From assembly GCA_016271365.2 (NCBI GenBank), contig CM057456.1:162168501-162232500 (forward strand): DNA of 64,000 bases. Direction: 5' to 3'. The position numbers were made by a program, and so were the translations under genes. This DNA is from Neoceratodus forsteri. Lineage: Eukaryota > Chordata > Ceratodontiformes > Ceratodontidae. Below the pieces are notes generated by a model. It saw nothing but the letters and a program-made list of their open reading frames with translations, had not been told where the DNA came from and did not search any database. Below are positions 23,291 through 35,694 of the stretch, in pieces; positions within the stretch are counted from its first letter, which is position 1; every line of letters begins with the position of its first letter.

Positions 23291-24805
23291 TTGAATTTTG
23301 AGCTGCTTAGTGGTCATGCACATATAGATATTATGGCAGGAACACCATGTGGCATACACCATATAAACTGATGTGCAGTAGATAAACTGCCTAAATCTGT
23401 TTATTTTTTTGTTTATAATGTTCACCATATTATCCTCTCTCATATATATTTGCATACATAACAATGCTGACACTTGTAAAAGCCGACTGGCTTCTGATCT
23501 CTGATTTTACAGGGGTATAATGACTATGAACAACCTAATTTTTGATGTTGTTTCACATTGATAAAGTGAGTAGAGGTGGGTTAAGTCAGCAAAATTGATT
23601 AATGAAACACTCCAGGAATTTCACCCAACTTCACTTTGCTGGTGAATGCACTTCATATAGTTTTCACGTGAGAAAGCACCATCTTCTCTTGGTGAAACTC
23701 TGCATATTGTCATTTCCCAGATAATTCACCAGAGAAGTAGGCACTACCATAGATTTTGCCATATGAAGTAGGCACTATGGTGGTCAAAATTACACAATGT
23801 GCTTGCTTTTTAATAAAAAAGGCTAAAATCACCACCAATGCACACTGTGCAGTAAGTTTCCACCCCTCACCACCCATATATTTTTAAAATGTACCTCCTC
23901 CCATCCTACAGCTAACACCCTCCTCCTGCCTCCCTACTGCTCTGGTAACATCTTTATGATATGACTATAGCCTGCCTTACAATAAATATAACTAGTAGAT
24001 CAGCCATCCCTAAGGTATCCCCCACCCATTCAATTAACACACTGAACTCACCAAGTAGAATTACCTGTACTGAACCACCCATCCTAGCACTAGGGTGCCA
24101 CCTGCCCTTTTTAGATCAGAAAATAAATTTTTGGGGTCCTTATCCAGTCATCTGGTTTAACTTAAATTTAGTCCAGTTTTGGGCTATTTTGAGTGCTCAC
24201 ATTTTAAAACTGACTGTATCAAATCAGTCACTCTTTTGGCTGCATGTTCAGATTACAAAGAAGTTCTGATTCCAGGCCTTTGTAAAACCAGTCTGTCTTG
24301 AAGTTGTTTCATATGGCCATTAAGACCAGTAGCAGTAAATCAATTTAATATTTTCCACTTTGAATTTTAATATGGTCTTTTACTGCTGTGACAGGAAACA
24401 GTTTTATACCGTTATATGCTCTCCTGTGTTCCTTTTGTAGGCCTCATGTTCTGATGTGTTTTAGACCCATGTTTGTTAAATTAATTATCTAATTTTGTTA
24501 ACTTATGCCACTACATTGATTCCCTCCTAAGTCCTCGCCAACTGCTGCTTGTTTTCGCACTACCTGAACATTCCATGATTAGTTTCATCTGCTGCATGCT
24601 ATTCAGATGAATAGCATGGAATCTTTGTCTGAAATTGTGGAATTCCTAAGAAATATGAAAAGAAACAGCAGTAGCTGCTAAGTTAAAAGGAACACAATGT
24701 AGAATTGATGGCATCAGAAACATTGACAATTCATTTATTACAAATTGGACAAAGCTTGTCAGAATACATAACTGACATGGAAAGGAAAATAGGAGGGTGT
24801 TTAAC
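23291..24805. other. No recognised gene
   Basis: No long ORF or element end was seen. A word group near 24080-24200 (GGGTGCCACC, GTCCAGTTTTGGGC, GTGCTCACATTTTAAAA) is echoed near 25130-25170 (GCCCAGTTTTC, GGTGGCACCC). This suggests an old repeat I cannot name. Confidence 0.5.
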
Positions 24806-25010
24806 AGAGGTTAGAGCAAGGAGCTGCAAATGAGCTTGGTACATCCAGCAGGCATTGGTTTGATTCTCACAGCCTCCACTTGCATAGTGTGTGACCTTGA
24901 GCAGGATGGGTGACCTCCCTGTGCTCCCAGGTCACCTCAGTAAATTGGCCCTGTACCCAATTGGCCGTATCTGGTCAATAAAAATGAAAATAAACAAATA
25001 AACAGTAAAA
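24806..25010 (+). mobile_element. SINE with tRNA-related head
   Basis: A B-box match, GGTTTGATTCTC (24857-24868), follows a tRNA-like leader. The body has a MIR-like phrase (GTGTGACCTTGAGCAGG, then CCTCCCTGTGCTCCCAGGTC). The 3' end is AATAAACAAATAAAC, which resembles the L2-like LINE tails here and suggests mobilisation by them. No pol III terminator was sought beyond the tail. Confidence 0.55.
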
Positions 25011-25649
25011 GTATAAAATTATTTCATATCTCTTTTAAAGTCTTTTCTGACATTGCAAATGGCTCTGGTGAAAGAGTGATATACTCATGTGTCATAAAAA
25101 AGGGTGGGACTAGAGGTGGAGTTTGGGGCATGGTTTAGTGCCCAGTTTTCAATTCATCCAATGGTGGCACCCCTAGTACCCACCCTCTAACAGTACCCAC
25201 CTCCTTCCCCCAAGCCCCCAGAATTAAGTACAACAAATCCTCAAATTAAAGAAAATGTCCCATTAGATGTGAGACTAGCTCACTCATTCTATATCAAAGG
25301 CCGCTGTGGATGAAAGATGATGCTTGCCCTATGATATTAATTGACTGGTGCCTGGACACACGGCACTACCTCCAATGTAATCTCCCCAACCCCTGCCCTA
25401 CACTTCTTTCAGACACAGACTTCACCTTTTATATGTTAATGCTCTTTTGGACCATCTGTGTGAGTTTTGAAACAACAACTAGCTTCTCTTTTCTGCTTCA
25501 CAAGTAAAATCTGGTTAGGAATAAAATATAATAAAAGATTACAGGTTATGAAAACCACATTTATTCAATAAATATATTCTGGTGGTAGAAAGTGTTATTT
25601 TTCTATAAAAAAAAATACAAAAACAGATTTGCATTGAAGTCATCAGGTG
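25011..25649. other. No recognised gene
   Basis: AT-rich sequence with only a 65-codon frame (25310-25507) lacking a recognisable motif. Confidence 0.5.
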
Positions 25650-25915
25650 CATAGGCATTTTCTTGCACAGCACCCACCCTCTGGAACTCTCTCCCATGTT
25701 ATATTAAGAAGAGTACCTCCTTACAGATTTTAAAAGGCAGCTAAAGACCCATTTATTTAAAGAAGCATTTCTGTTGTAAATTAATTGACTTAGATTGTTG
25801 ATATAAGTATATATTTTATGGTATTGAAATTTAGAGTAATTAGTTTAATGATGTTTTTATTGTCTGTAGAGCACTTTGATTCTCAATGAAAGATGAGCTG
25901 TAATAAATAAAACTT
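25650..25915 (+). mobile_element. LINE 3' end (L2/CR1-group), short fragment
   Basis: The plus strand reads APTLWNSLPCYIKKSTSLQI and then a KTHLF-like segment broken by a stop. This is the C-terminal signature of L2-type ORF2. The 3' UTR follows, ending in GATGAGCTGTAATAAATAAA. Only about 260 bp remain. Confidence 0.6.
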
Positions 25916-26652
25916 GGGACTTGAACTTGCAGTATGAAATACACTGCCAGCCTTGCCTCAAAAACTTTTCTGACTCCATAATACAAGGATTCCATTGGTA
26001 GTAGGAACAATGCAAATAAAATGATAATAAGGAAATTAGGAAACAAACAAAAGCAAACAAAATGATAACAGGGTCATGTCAGAATCATAAACACCTGAAT
26101 AATGTACCAAACAAGGTAGCACTGTGTGATTACATGGTGCATTTCAAGACCTCACAGGATAAATACAAGGACAGCAAAAAATATGAATATTTGAAATACC
26201 AAAAGGTGAGTCATATGACCTATGGCTTTCTGACTCATATAGTACTATGATGATGATGATGATATATATAAGGCTTTAAACCTTCATTATTATCTTCTGA
26301 TGCTTTCTGCAAGAGCTTGGAAAAGGGAAGAAGAACTGGTACTGCTGAGAGGGGGAAGGGATAACATGAATGTTTATAGGTATTATATAGATACCAATTA
26401 AATTATGGGGACTAATATCAAAATTGAGAAAAAAAAATGTTTTTATTTTTATTTTTTCAACCTGTCATGAGATTTTCCATGTCGATATCAAAAAGCATAT
26501 CACTATATTTCATCTTTATAGAAAAAGTATATTGATAACATTTATTTTACAGAAAAACACTTCTGTCATGATGTAAACATATATATTGATATAGCTACAG
26601 AAAACTGCCTGTTTCTATATCAATAACATAATTACTACTGTTATATAATATA
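25916..26652. other. AT-rich segment, no recognised gene
   Basis: Contains a short ATG trinucleotide run at 26247-26262 followed by TATATATA. No ORF of note was seen. Confidence 0.6.
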
Positions 26653-26818
26653 TACAATAATGGCTCGGTAGGGGTATAACAAGATTGTGCACCCCCCTGA
26701 GGGATGGGATGCCCCATAAACCCAAAGAGTGAAGCTTGAGGGGTTTATTAAGGCATCCCACCCTGAGGGTGTGTGTAAAATGTGAGTTTTACACTTCTCT
26801 ACCCAGCCGTTGTTTTAT
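26653..26818. mobile_element. Palindromic element, copy 2
   Basis: This has the same architecture as 13635-13793. Outer arms AATGGCTCGGTAG and CTACCCAGCCGTT are inverted. Inner arms GGGATGCC and GGCATCCC are inverted. The stem ATAAACCC pairs with GGGTTTAT around the core AAGAGTGAAGCT. Each arm has a small CCCTGAGGG hairpin. Core and flanking stem match copy 1 at 28 of 31 positions (13700-13730 against 26718-26748). The arms beyond differ in sequence yet stay self-complementary in each copy. Confidence 0.6.
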
Positions 26819-27489
26819 ATATTTGCTGGGGAGCATTTTCTCAACACAGTAATTATATAAAATAAAGAGACCACCCCATAGAGTCATGCCATGGATCAAT
26901 GAGGTTTTGGTATGGTCCGTCCATAGCAGCTCTTGAAGGAAAGCAGGATTTACTTTTTTTTTTTTAATGCCCAATGTATACGGCCAGCAAAAAAGTTAAA
27001 AAAGAAAAGAAGAACTTACCACCAACTGGGAGCGCCAGCAATGTGCAGCAGTGAAGAGCAGGCTGGCAGCGCACAGAAAGAGAAGAGCTGGACTGATGAT
27101 GCGGAGTGAAGGAAACCTGGTGCATGTTCACCGTATAACCCATGGGTATAACAGAGAATTATAACCAGGATATCCTAAGGGAGAAAATGCTCCCAGTTAA
27201 TATAAAGATATAATAATGACACCATTTCTTAGTGGTTGGACTCCAAGCTTTCATTAAAAACAGGTTTCTACCCCTAACAGTTCCACAGTTAGACCTTTCA
27301 AACAATATTTTTAAAATTAGATAACTTTTGAACAGTTAGCGCAAGGTTGGAGTCAGCTAAGTAGATAAATCATTAATATATCACTACATTGACTAGATAT
27401 TGTATCAATATAAAAACATTAAATGTTTCATATCGATATAAAAATACGTTGTTGCATTTTTAAAGTCCTGTCATTGTCTTTTATCAAAT
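26819..27489. other. No recognised gene
   Basis: AT-rich, with no ORF or repeat end that I can assign. Confidence 0.5.
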
Positions 27490-29946
27490 ATAATAAGCTT
27501 TATTAAAGAACCAAAAAAAAAAAAAGCAGTACACATGACCAATATACAAGTCCTGGTGATACAGACAAAAAAGAAAATGAACATTGATAGAAACCAGGAG
27601 ATATACAGGTTTATTATATAATGCACATCCACCAACCTCCAACCACCCAACCTTCCCCACCCGCACCACCAGAGGAAAACCAGAAGGTGCCCCAAATACA
27701 AACACAATTAAGACACCAGAAAAAGTAACACAGTAAGTTAATTGAGGTAAAATAGGAAATGTTAGGGATAAGGATCAAAGAGTTAATAATGCCTGTAAGG
27801 AGCCCAGATACCTTTATATTTAGACAGCTGCTCAGTCATGCCGGCTATAAGACACTCTGCTTGCAGGGCAAATAATATTTCCTATACCATTCAAGGTATT
27901 AGGTATACATTGGTCAAGCCAGTATCAAAGAATAACTTTCTTCGTGATATGGAGACTAATGCTACATGCGTCTCTGATTTCCAACCAGAACATCAGTATA
28001 TTCCCCAAATATATATCTCAGGGAGGAAAGCATCTGATAGTCCCAGTAGGGGCTTGAGACATGCATGTATCACATTCCAAAAGGAATTATTTTCTCACAG
28101 GACCACAAGATATGCAGGAGAGAATCCGTTCCTTATTACATCTGGAGCATGTGCCTATAGGAGTTTACCCATCTTATGCAATATTACTGGGGTATAATAC
28201 AGGTTGTGTAGAATTTTAAATAGCATAAGCCAGTATCAGTCTCACTTAATGTAAGTATATAAATGCTTCCAGATGATAGTCCAGTTCTTAGTGATATTGG
28301 AAGATGGGAGGGTCTGGTCCCAACACTAGAACCGGAACCATCCATGACAACTACAATGTTCCTGCAGGGCCCGATAGTAATATGAAATATATTGTGATGC
28401 GGGAGCCTGACAAATAAGGGGAGAACTAGGGTACTTGAAGGACTAGGCCATGGGCCAGGACCAAAATGTTGCAGAAGCATGTGCGAAACCTGAAAATACC
28501 AGAAGCAGAAGGAAGTAGACCAATGATACTTGTCACAGGCTTCAAGGAATGACAACAGTTTTTGGTTAGAAGTGCCGTCCCCAACTGTATGAACAAATAT
28601 GTTTGGCAAAAACTGTTGAGAAAGAGGGCATCTGGCTATACAAAGATTAGGGTTTCTGAACAGTGGCTGGGATATATCTTTATACGGGTACATTTTTAAG
28701 AATGAGCAGAGTTGGAGGTGGACACAGAGAGATGCATCTGAAGGCGTGTCTCGTAAGGACTGGGGAAGCTTCTTCCTAGGGAAGTAAGGAAGTGATCGAA
28801 CATCCAGACCATTATGAGAACACAGGGAATCCTCTATGTCTACCTATTGTGGGGTATACGGTCTGGATGAATCGTCCACCACCCCTCCCAACCAGTAATA
28901 GAGACATGTAAGATGCAATGCCAAACAATAAAGAAAAACATTTGGAGCTTGCAATCCCCCATCAAATTTGACATGCATTAATTTAACTAATGCTCTTCAG
29001 GCAGCTTTTCCTTGTCACACAAAGGAATAAATAATTCTGTTAATTTGATGAAACCATGACTGGGGAAGGACAATGTTACACATTTGGAGAGGGTATAATA
29101 ACCGGGGTAAGATGTTAATTTTGATGATATTCAAGTGGCCCCACAGTGAAAGGGGTAACAAGGACCAATTATCTAAATCTATCTAAATTCAGTTTATCAA
29201 TGAATCAAGGTTGAAGTTTTGCATCTTAAGGGGAGATGTACTCAGATAAATCCCTAAATATTTCAGTTTGTCTTTTTTCTAAACTAGATCAAGGTGTTCA
29301 ATATCAGCTTTAAAAGTGACATTATTGAGGAGCATAATTTCAGTTTTAGCAAGATTCAATTTGTAATTGGAGAAAGCACCAAACAGAGATAATCTGAAAA
29401 GCAGCAGGCAGGGAAGTAGCAGGAGAGGAGGTATGCAACAAAATGTCATCAGCATAAGTTGACAGTTTGTAGTCTGTAGAACCAATGGAAATGCCCAAAA
29501 TTTGGCAGGAGAAATTACATTTACAGATAAGAGGTTACAAAAAAAGGTTAAACAAGTAAGAGGAAAGAGGGCAACCCTGCCTGGTACCCTGGTGGGGAGG
29601 GAAAGGTGAGGGCAGAACCCCACTGCAGAGGATCCGAGCTGCCAGGGATGAATGTAGCACCTTGATCCATTGAATAAACATTTGCAGAACATGATATTTG
29701 GGTAATAAGGCAAATAAATAGTCCCATGAGACCCGATCGAAGGCTTTTTTGACGTCCAAGGACACCAAAGCCGCAGGAATGGGGGAATCCCTGGACACTG
29801 ATATAAGGTAGGATAGCTTCCTAAGGTGATCAGATGAAAGTCTACCTTTAATGAAACCCCCCCCTGTTCCCAGCTAATTAGGGAATCCCACACCAACCCC
29901 AGTCTACAGGCCAAGACTTTAGCCAGGATTTTCATATCAATGGACA

Positions 29947-29952
29947 AAGAGA
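29947..29952. repeat. Target-site duplication of the nested L2-like element, left
   Basis: AAGAGA at 29947-29952 is repeated at 31421-31426. Removing the insert and one copy rejoins the L1 RT sequence (PISL to SIDMKIL) with a one-base gap. Confidence 0.6.
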
Positions 29953-31420
29953 TACCCACAGGTGCAGTCTTTATAGACCTGTCCAAGGCATTTGACCTTG
30001 TCGACCACAATCTCCTGCTACAGAAGCTGCACAATGTGGCCTAGACCCTCATGCCCTCAAGTGGTTTGGGAGTTATTTATCAGGCCGGACACAGATGGTC
30101 ACATGGAAGGGGGCCATGTCAGAGCCACTACTTCTAAAACAGGAGTACCTCAGGGTTCAATACTAGGCCCTCCTAGCCTCCCTATTTACCAATGAATTAA
30201 GTACCTACTATGGGGAGAGCTTGGTTTTATAGTATGCAAATGACACTGTCATCTACCGACCCTTGGGTGTTGTGGCTGCTCTTGGTCCGCTCCTCCAAAA
30301 AGGACCTCACATCCCTAGAGACATGGCTGTGTGAGAACAGAATGGTACTTAATGCAGACAAAACCAAGGCAATGCTATTCGGGCCAAGATCACTGGGACT
30401 TGACAAGTTCTCATCCCTCTGACTAACCATACTCTCTGGCAAATGCATTAATGTAGTTCCCTCCCGAAAATACTTAGGCCTAACTCTGGATCAGTCTATC
30501 ACCTACAAGGACCATGTGAACCAGGTCTCCAGGACCCTACATCGCAAACTCGGTACCTTGTACCGACTCAGGGACCAGCGCATCCCTGAGGCCAGGCTCT
30601 CCATTGCGACAAGTGTCCTGCTCCCTACCCTGACCTATGCGGCCCTGATTATACAGGACATGGCAAAGCAAGAGGTATCCAGGATGCAAATCCTATACAA
30701 CAAATAAGCTCAGTTCACTACCCAAGACCACCTGCGACATCATCACTGTGACACTCTGGCCCAGCTCTGGTGGCCCACATTGGCCGCTCGCCTCCAATAC
30801 CCATTGCTTGTCCAGGCCTTCAAGCTACTCAAACCCCTGCTCCACCAAGCATAGCCGAACCATAGCCATCAAACACAACCCTAGGAATTTAAAGGACATC
30901 AGAACGAACACTACTAGAAGTCCCCAGAGTAAGGACCAATGCTGGTGGCAGATCCTTTTCTTGCCAAGCCCCCAGCCTATGGAACAAGCCCCTCCAGTCA
31001 AGGATGCCTCCTCACTCATGAACTTCTGCACCAGGCTCAAGTCCCATATACTGGCCACAAGTGCATGCCACTGCCACGGCTCTTAAGGTATCCCCTTTTT
31101 CTGCATCAAACCTTCCCAAAGGTGAGCTGACCATGTACCTCCCTCTAGAATCTGGACACCTAGGGACCAATGTTACCTTATGTATATCACTATGCCAAGT
31201 AGTACCAAGGTAAAACTGTGTCATGATGATAACCATGTCTGTAACCACCTTTATGCTTGAACAACCTATGTAATCAAAATTTTTTCTCCACTGTATTTTA
31301 TCTTGTATTGTTATCCTGGTCGCTCTGAAAAAGGGACCTTGGGCTCAGTGGGCCTACCCGTCACCAAAATTTAATAAATAAATAAATAAATAATAAATAA
31401 ATAAATAAATAAACAAATAT
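29953..31420 (+). mobile_element. L2-like LINE nested in the L1-like element
   Basis: 5'-truncated copy on the plus strand. It opens inside the RT with PTGAVFIDLSKAFDLVDHNL and continues with TGVPQGSILGP, an altered YA(D)D site near 30236-30262 (YANDTVIYRPL across frames), ENRMVLNADKTKAMLFGP (30210-30422) and YLGLTLDQSITYKDH-like text. It ends with a 3' UTR and an AAAT-repeat tail (31373-31418). The tail type is that of the other L2-like copies. Stops and frameshifts make it inactive. Confidence 0.8.
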
Positions 31421-31426
31421 AAGAGA
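31421..31426. repeat. Target-site duplication of the nested L2-like element, right
   Basis: AAGAGA follows the AAAT tail and matches 29947-29952. Confidence 0.6.
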
Positions 31427-34400
31427 AATTGGCCTGTAATTGGATACCAGTAAGGGATCCCTGTCCGCTAAGGGAGAACTACTATGGTCACTGCAGTAAG
31501 GAAAGGTCCGGAGGCTGGCCTTAATGATATAATTGCAGGTGAGACAAAATAATAGGGGCCAATTGTTCTTTAAAAGCCTTGTAAAAGTTGGTGGAAAACT
31601 CATCTGGGCCGGCAATTTATCAGGGACCAGAAAATCAATGGCTTGGGGGATTTCAGCTAAGGTTAGCGGAGCCTGCAAAATTGCAACCTGTGGGTCTGAA
31701 AGGCGAGGAAGAGGTATGTCTTTCAAAAAGTCTTCCAGCTGGGCAGGGCAGAATGAAGTAGAGGGAGGGGCATAAACATTGATGAAAGGTCTTAAACAAG
31801 TTAACAATGTTATGTGTGAAGTGAGAAGGTAGCCAGAGTCAGTACGAATAGAAGTGAAAATCTTGTCCAGGATTTGGGACCTTAACCTACTGTAAGGGCA
31901 AGCAATTCCCCTGCCTTTTCTCCCTGATCAAAATATTTCACCTTGGAATGGAGTAAAAGGTGCTCAGCCTTTTCCCCTAGTAGGACATTATATTGGAAAT
32001 GGGGATGTTCTAGTTGTTCCCATTCAGAATGTGGAGAGGACTGTGAAAGATGTTCTTCCTTGATTGAATCTGGACTAGCAAGGAGGATAAAGTGGCTGAG
32101 CATTGCATCTTCCAAGTAGCTGCTAAATGGATTAGTTCCCCTCTGACAACACATTTAAACACACCCCAGAGAATATCCAGGGTGAACATAGGGGGAGACT
32201 TAACCTTCATGAAGGAGGTAATGAAAGAATGGAGATGCTGTAACAGGTCTTCCAATTTAAGTAATTGGTTGTTTAGGAGCCATGTTTTATCTCTATTTGA
32301 TAAAGGGGTAAGGTTTAACTGGAAGTCAGCTGGGTGGTGGTCGGAGATTAACTTGGCAGAATAATGACACAGAATAACCCCAGGAAGACACTATGTTCCA
32401 ATTAACAATTAATTGATTCAGGAAAAATAATTATGTGGTAATGAATGAAATGAATAGTCATGGATATCTGGGTTCAGGGTCCTCCATGGGTCCACCAGAC
32501 CCACAGAGTCCATCAGTTCCCTGAGTGCCAGTTGACTGTGAGAGAGAGAGCATCACAGGTCCTCCCTATCCAATCAAGGTCATTGGATTGGACCAAATTC
32601 CAATCTCCCCCAATTATTATGGGGCAGGAAGTCCAGGGACCAAGAGGGACATCACAGTGGTGAAAAAAGATTGGTCTTCCTTAGTAGGGCCATAAACAGC
32701 TCCTAAGACTGACTCTAAGTGACCTAGTATGGTGAGGTGTATAATATAGCAACCTTGGGGGTCTGTTACCTCCTGTAGGAGACGGAAAGGAACTCATTGT
32801 GCTATTAGAATTGCTACTCCCTTCTTACGAGAGTCTGAGCCAGCACCAAATGGCTGTCCTACCCAGGATCGCCTCAAGAATAGAACCTGGGATGGGAGCA
32901 GGTAAGTTTCCTGCAAAAAAGCTATGTCGACTTGTAGCTTTTGTAAATAGATTAAAATCTTGGCCCGCTTAGCAGGGGACTCAGCTTCTTCAATACTCCA
33001 AGCACACAATATATAGTCAGCAATACAGAAATATCAAATGGTAGCCAGGGGCCATAATAAGGAACTTCAGAAGCAACAGGACAAAAATGACTGACATCTT
33101 CCAGTGCATGAATCTCCAGTGGTGACTTCCCTCCCACCCGCTTCCCTGGTGGTGCCCACCCTCCAAAACCACCCCCACCCCAATAACCAACCAGTACATG
33201 AACCCCCACTACCCACAAAAAACACCCACTGAAACCCCCCACAAACTCCCTCCCACCCCAAACCCACCCCATCGAAAGAACCAATACAAAGCAGGAAGGA
33301 ACCACCAAAGGTGGAAGAAATCCCCCCCAATAATGGCTCATGACAGCCATCCATTACCGTAGCACATGCCTCCCCCACTTCCACTCCTCCTGACTCCCCT
33401 AAAAAGGAAGACAAACTACAAGTAACACCAGTCGAGGGGGTAGAACCCCAACACTGGAGTCCACCCCAGACAACATATGCCAACATGCTAGCCTGCCTGA
33501 ATAAGACATAAACATAGTAACCAACACACTAAAAAATAACAGCTTCAACTTGTGTATACAGCATGGGACATTACTTTGTAAAACAGTACTCAGTAATAGT
33601 TAGACACATGGAATTGACAGTCCCCCCCCCAAAGAGAAATAAAAAAATGTAATAGGAATAAGATTCCCCCCACTTCAGCCTCAAAGCAAAATTACACCCC
33701 AGTCTCTTGGCACCTGATAAAAGGTGCTACTCATAGAGAGACTGGCCAAAATCAAGCCATGGCTGAATCAGAGGCAATGTAAACTAAACAACTCATTAAG
33801 ACCAACTAAAGATAATCAGAGCTGAGGGGGGGTGATGAATCACCCCATAAGGAAATGGGAGAATAATGCTAGAGTTATGTACAGCACCAAGTAATTAGAG
33901 TGGCCAGATATATAACAGATTATAACCATTTCCCCAACAAATAAAAGTCTGTGATGGCCATAACAAGGTCAAACCCCCAACCTAAATAACCAAAGGCCTA
34001 TGAGTTCATACCACAGGGGAGTACAAGTCCAAATCCAGGCAGTAAGTCCACTGAAAGATATTACTCAGCTGAGCCGTGAGAAGAAATTCAGTAGACTTGG
34101 GCCAAAGTAGAATAAAAAGCACAGATAAATGAACTGGGATAAATATGCACACCAGCGGATTGATTGATGGCAACCCAGAAGGTGCAAACAATGGAAGAAA
34201 AGTTCAAATGTAGTGCAGCAGTTAGAAATACCATGCTTGCTGGAAAGAAGTCATGATGTGCACAATCTCCAAAGTAAGCAGAAATAAAACCTCACACTCC
34301 ACTGGTAGCCGACGATGCAGCAAACAAAGTCTGAGGGGAATAACAATCATCTCCAATACAACAGGGCCATCCATGGGCAACTTATGATGGGGAAAGAGAA

Positions 34401-34599
34401 AGTCCCATGAGGTAAGTGAGGGTAAAATCAAACAAAGATCTTGGCATAAAGCATACAGAAATCCAAATCGGGGAACAACAGCAGGTGAAGAAAGAGAGGT
34501 GATCTGAAACAATCCTGCATTGCCCGCCAACCTATTCTCACATATGAGCCGGATCCATACTATAGACAGCATCATCCTCCATACCCCACAAGTTCAGCA

Positions 34600-35400
34600 A
34601 AGGCAGAGATGATACATAAAAGCCTCGGTCCTTGAATAAGTCAGGCATGAGTGTCTTTAATGCTGGGGCAGCCTGAACCGCAGACTCGTAGCTGTGCCAG
34701 GAATTGTTGTAAAAGTCTGTTAGTCAGGCTGGGTATGGGACATGGAACATAACTCCAGCAGCAATAAGCTTCATGACTAAGGGATGATAGGCTGCTCGCC
34801 ATTGTCAGGTAGAACCCGATAAATCTTGAGAGATGTCAAGATGGGAGCCTTCCCAGGAAACTTCACTAAGCTCCCTGACCTTAGTTAGGATGTGCTGTTT
34901 CTCCAAGTAGTTAGGAAGCCAGAGAATAAAGGGACGTGGAGGAGAGCCCACCAGAGGTTTTGCATGTAGAGACCAGTGGGCTCCCTCTATGATATAGGCA
35001 GGGTTATATGGCGATGGACCAGCTATTTTGGCAAATAGTTTCTAGGCAAAAACCACGGAAGCAGACCCCTCCGCTTCTTCTGAAAGGCCAAATAGTACCA
35101 GGTTGTTATGCCTGCTTCACCCTTCCAGATCCTCCAGCTTCTGTTCCATATTAGTAAGCCACTGGTGGAGGGCCATGACATCGGGATCGAATCTAGCTCT
35201 CCATTTTTCCAGGGAAGTGGTGTGAGCCAACACATCTGAAGTGGCCCGAGTTCCATCTGAAAGCTCTGACTATAAAGATTTGAGCTCTGAGGTAAGATCC
35301 TGAAGGACAGCCTTAAACGGTGTAAACTCTGCAAGGAACTTCCCTTAGAAAAGTAAAGTGGGTTCAGTAGCAGTAGAGGCTTTATCAGACATCATGGTTA
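34600..35400 (-). pseudogene. L1-like ORF1 (RNA-binding protein), broken
   Basis: L1 ORF1 proteins bind L1 RNA through a coiled coil, an RRM and a C-terminal domain. The minus strand reads, across frames, KLEDLEG followed by a stop where an Arg codon is expected, then SRHNNLVLFGLSEEAEG (35060-35150). IEGAHWSL with SPPRPFILWL (about 34920-35000) and a segment with DISQDLSGST follow. These are the conserved RRM and CTD blocks of vertebrate L1 ORF1. A 103-codon frame at 35023-35334 is the shifted frame over the same DNA. No intact product remains. Confidence 0.7.
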
Positions 35401-35694
35401 TGCCCCTTGGATCTCTGGCACTCTTTTCTGGAGTTGCTGGGGTACGGCGGGGCCAGGAGCATCTCCGCATCAGTCATGGCAAGAAGAAGTAGCTTGATCC
35501 ATTCAAGAAATCCCGGTAATTAAACACACTCAGAGTCCAACTAATGTAAGAAAGAGTGGGCTGACAGAATTAGTAACAAACTCACTCAAAAATAACATAT
35601 TATATCGACGTATATGAAAGCAGCAACACAGGAGAACAGTATTAACTTCAAATACTACAAAATGTAGCTTCAGGCATTATAAAAATAACAGAAG

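Larger units (their letters stand above)
27850..33009 (-). pseudogene. L1-like ORF2 (endonuclease and reverse transcriptase), broken
   Basis: Minus-strand pieces, from N to C terminus: endonuclease with SPAKRAKILIYLQKLQVDIA, FLQETYLL, RRSWVGQPF and KKGVAILI (32794-33009); the pre-RT part with LTLAEIPQAIDFL and VSNYRPISLI (31361-31807), cut by the L2-like insert; SIDMKILAKVLACRLGLVWD (29860-29945); RT core with SLDVKKAFDRVSWDYLF and QGTRQGCPLSSYLFNLFL (29535-29798); catalytic TYADDILLH (about 29433-29462); and a C-terminal zinc-knuckle-like HILWSCEKI region near 28.1 kb. Frameshifts throughout make this a pseudogene. The L1-type GTRQGCPLSP-like box and KAFD motif set it apart from the CR1 and L2 copies. 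Confidence 0.8.
27490..35450 (-). mobile_element. L1-like (L1/Tx1 group) LINE, two ORFs, interrupted
   Basis: This is a long minus-strand element with ORF1 at about 34.6-35.4 kb, ORF2 at about 27.85-33.0 kb and a 3' end near 27490. An A/T-run (27513-27526, poly-T on the minus strand) and AATAAA-like words lie at the 3' end. ORF2 is split by an L2-like insertion at 29953-31420. The 1.6 kb between ORF1 and ORF2 has a C-rich stretch (33.12-33.45 kb) and no convincing ORF. Boundaries are approximate. Confidence 0.75.

Noticed and set aside
27838..28197. 119-codon plus-strand frame
   Set aside because: It is the antisense of the L1-like ORF2 C-terminal region, which carries the recognisable motif.
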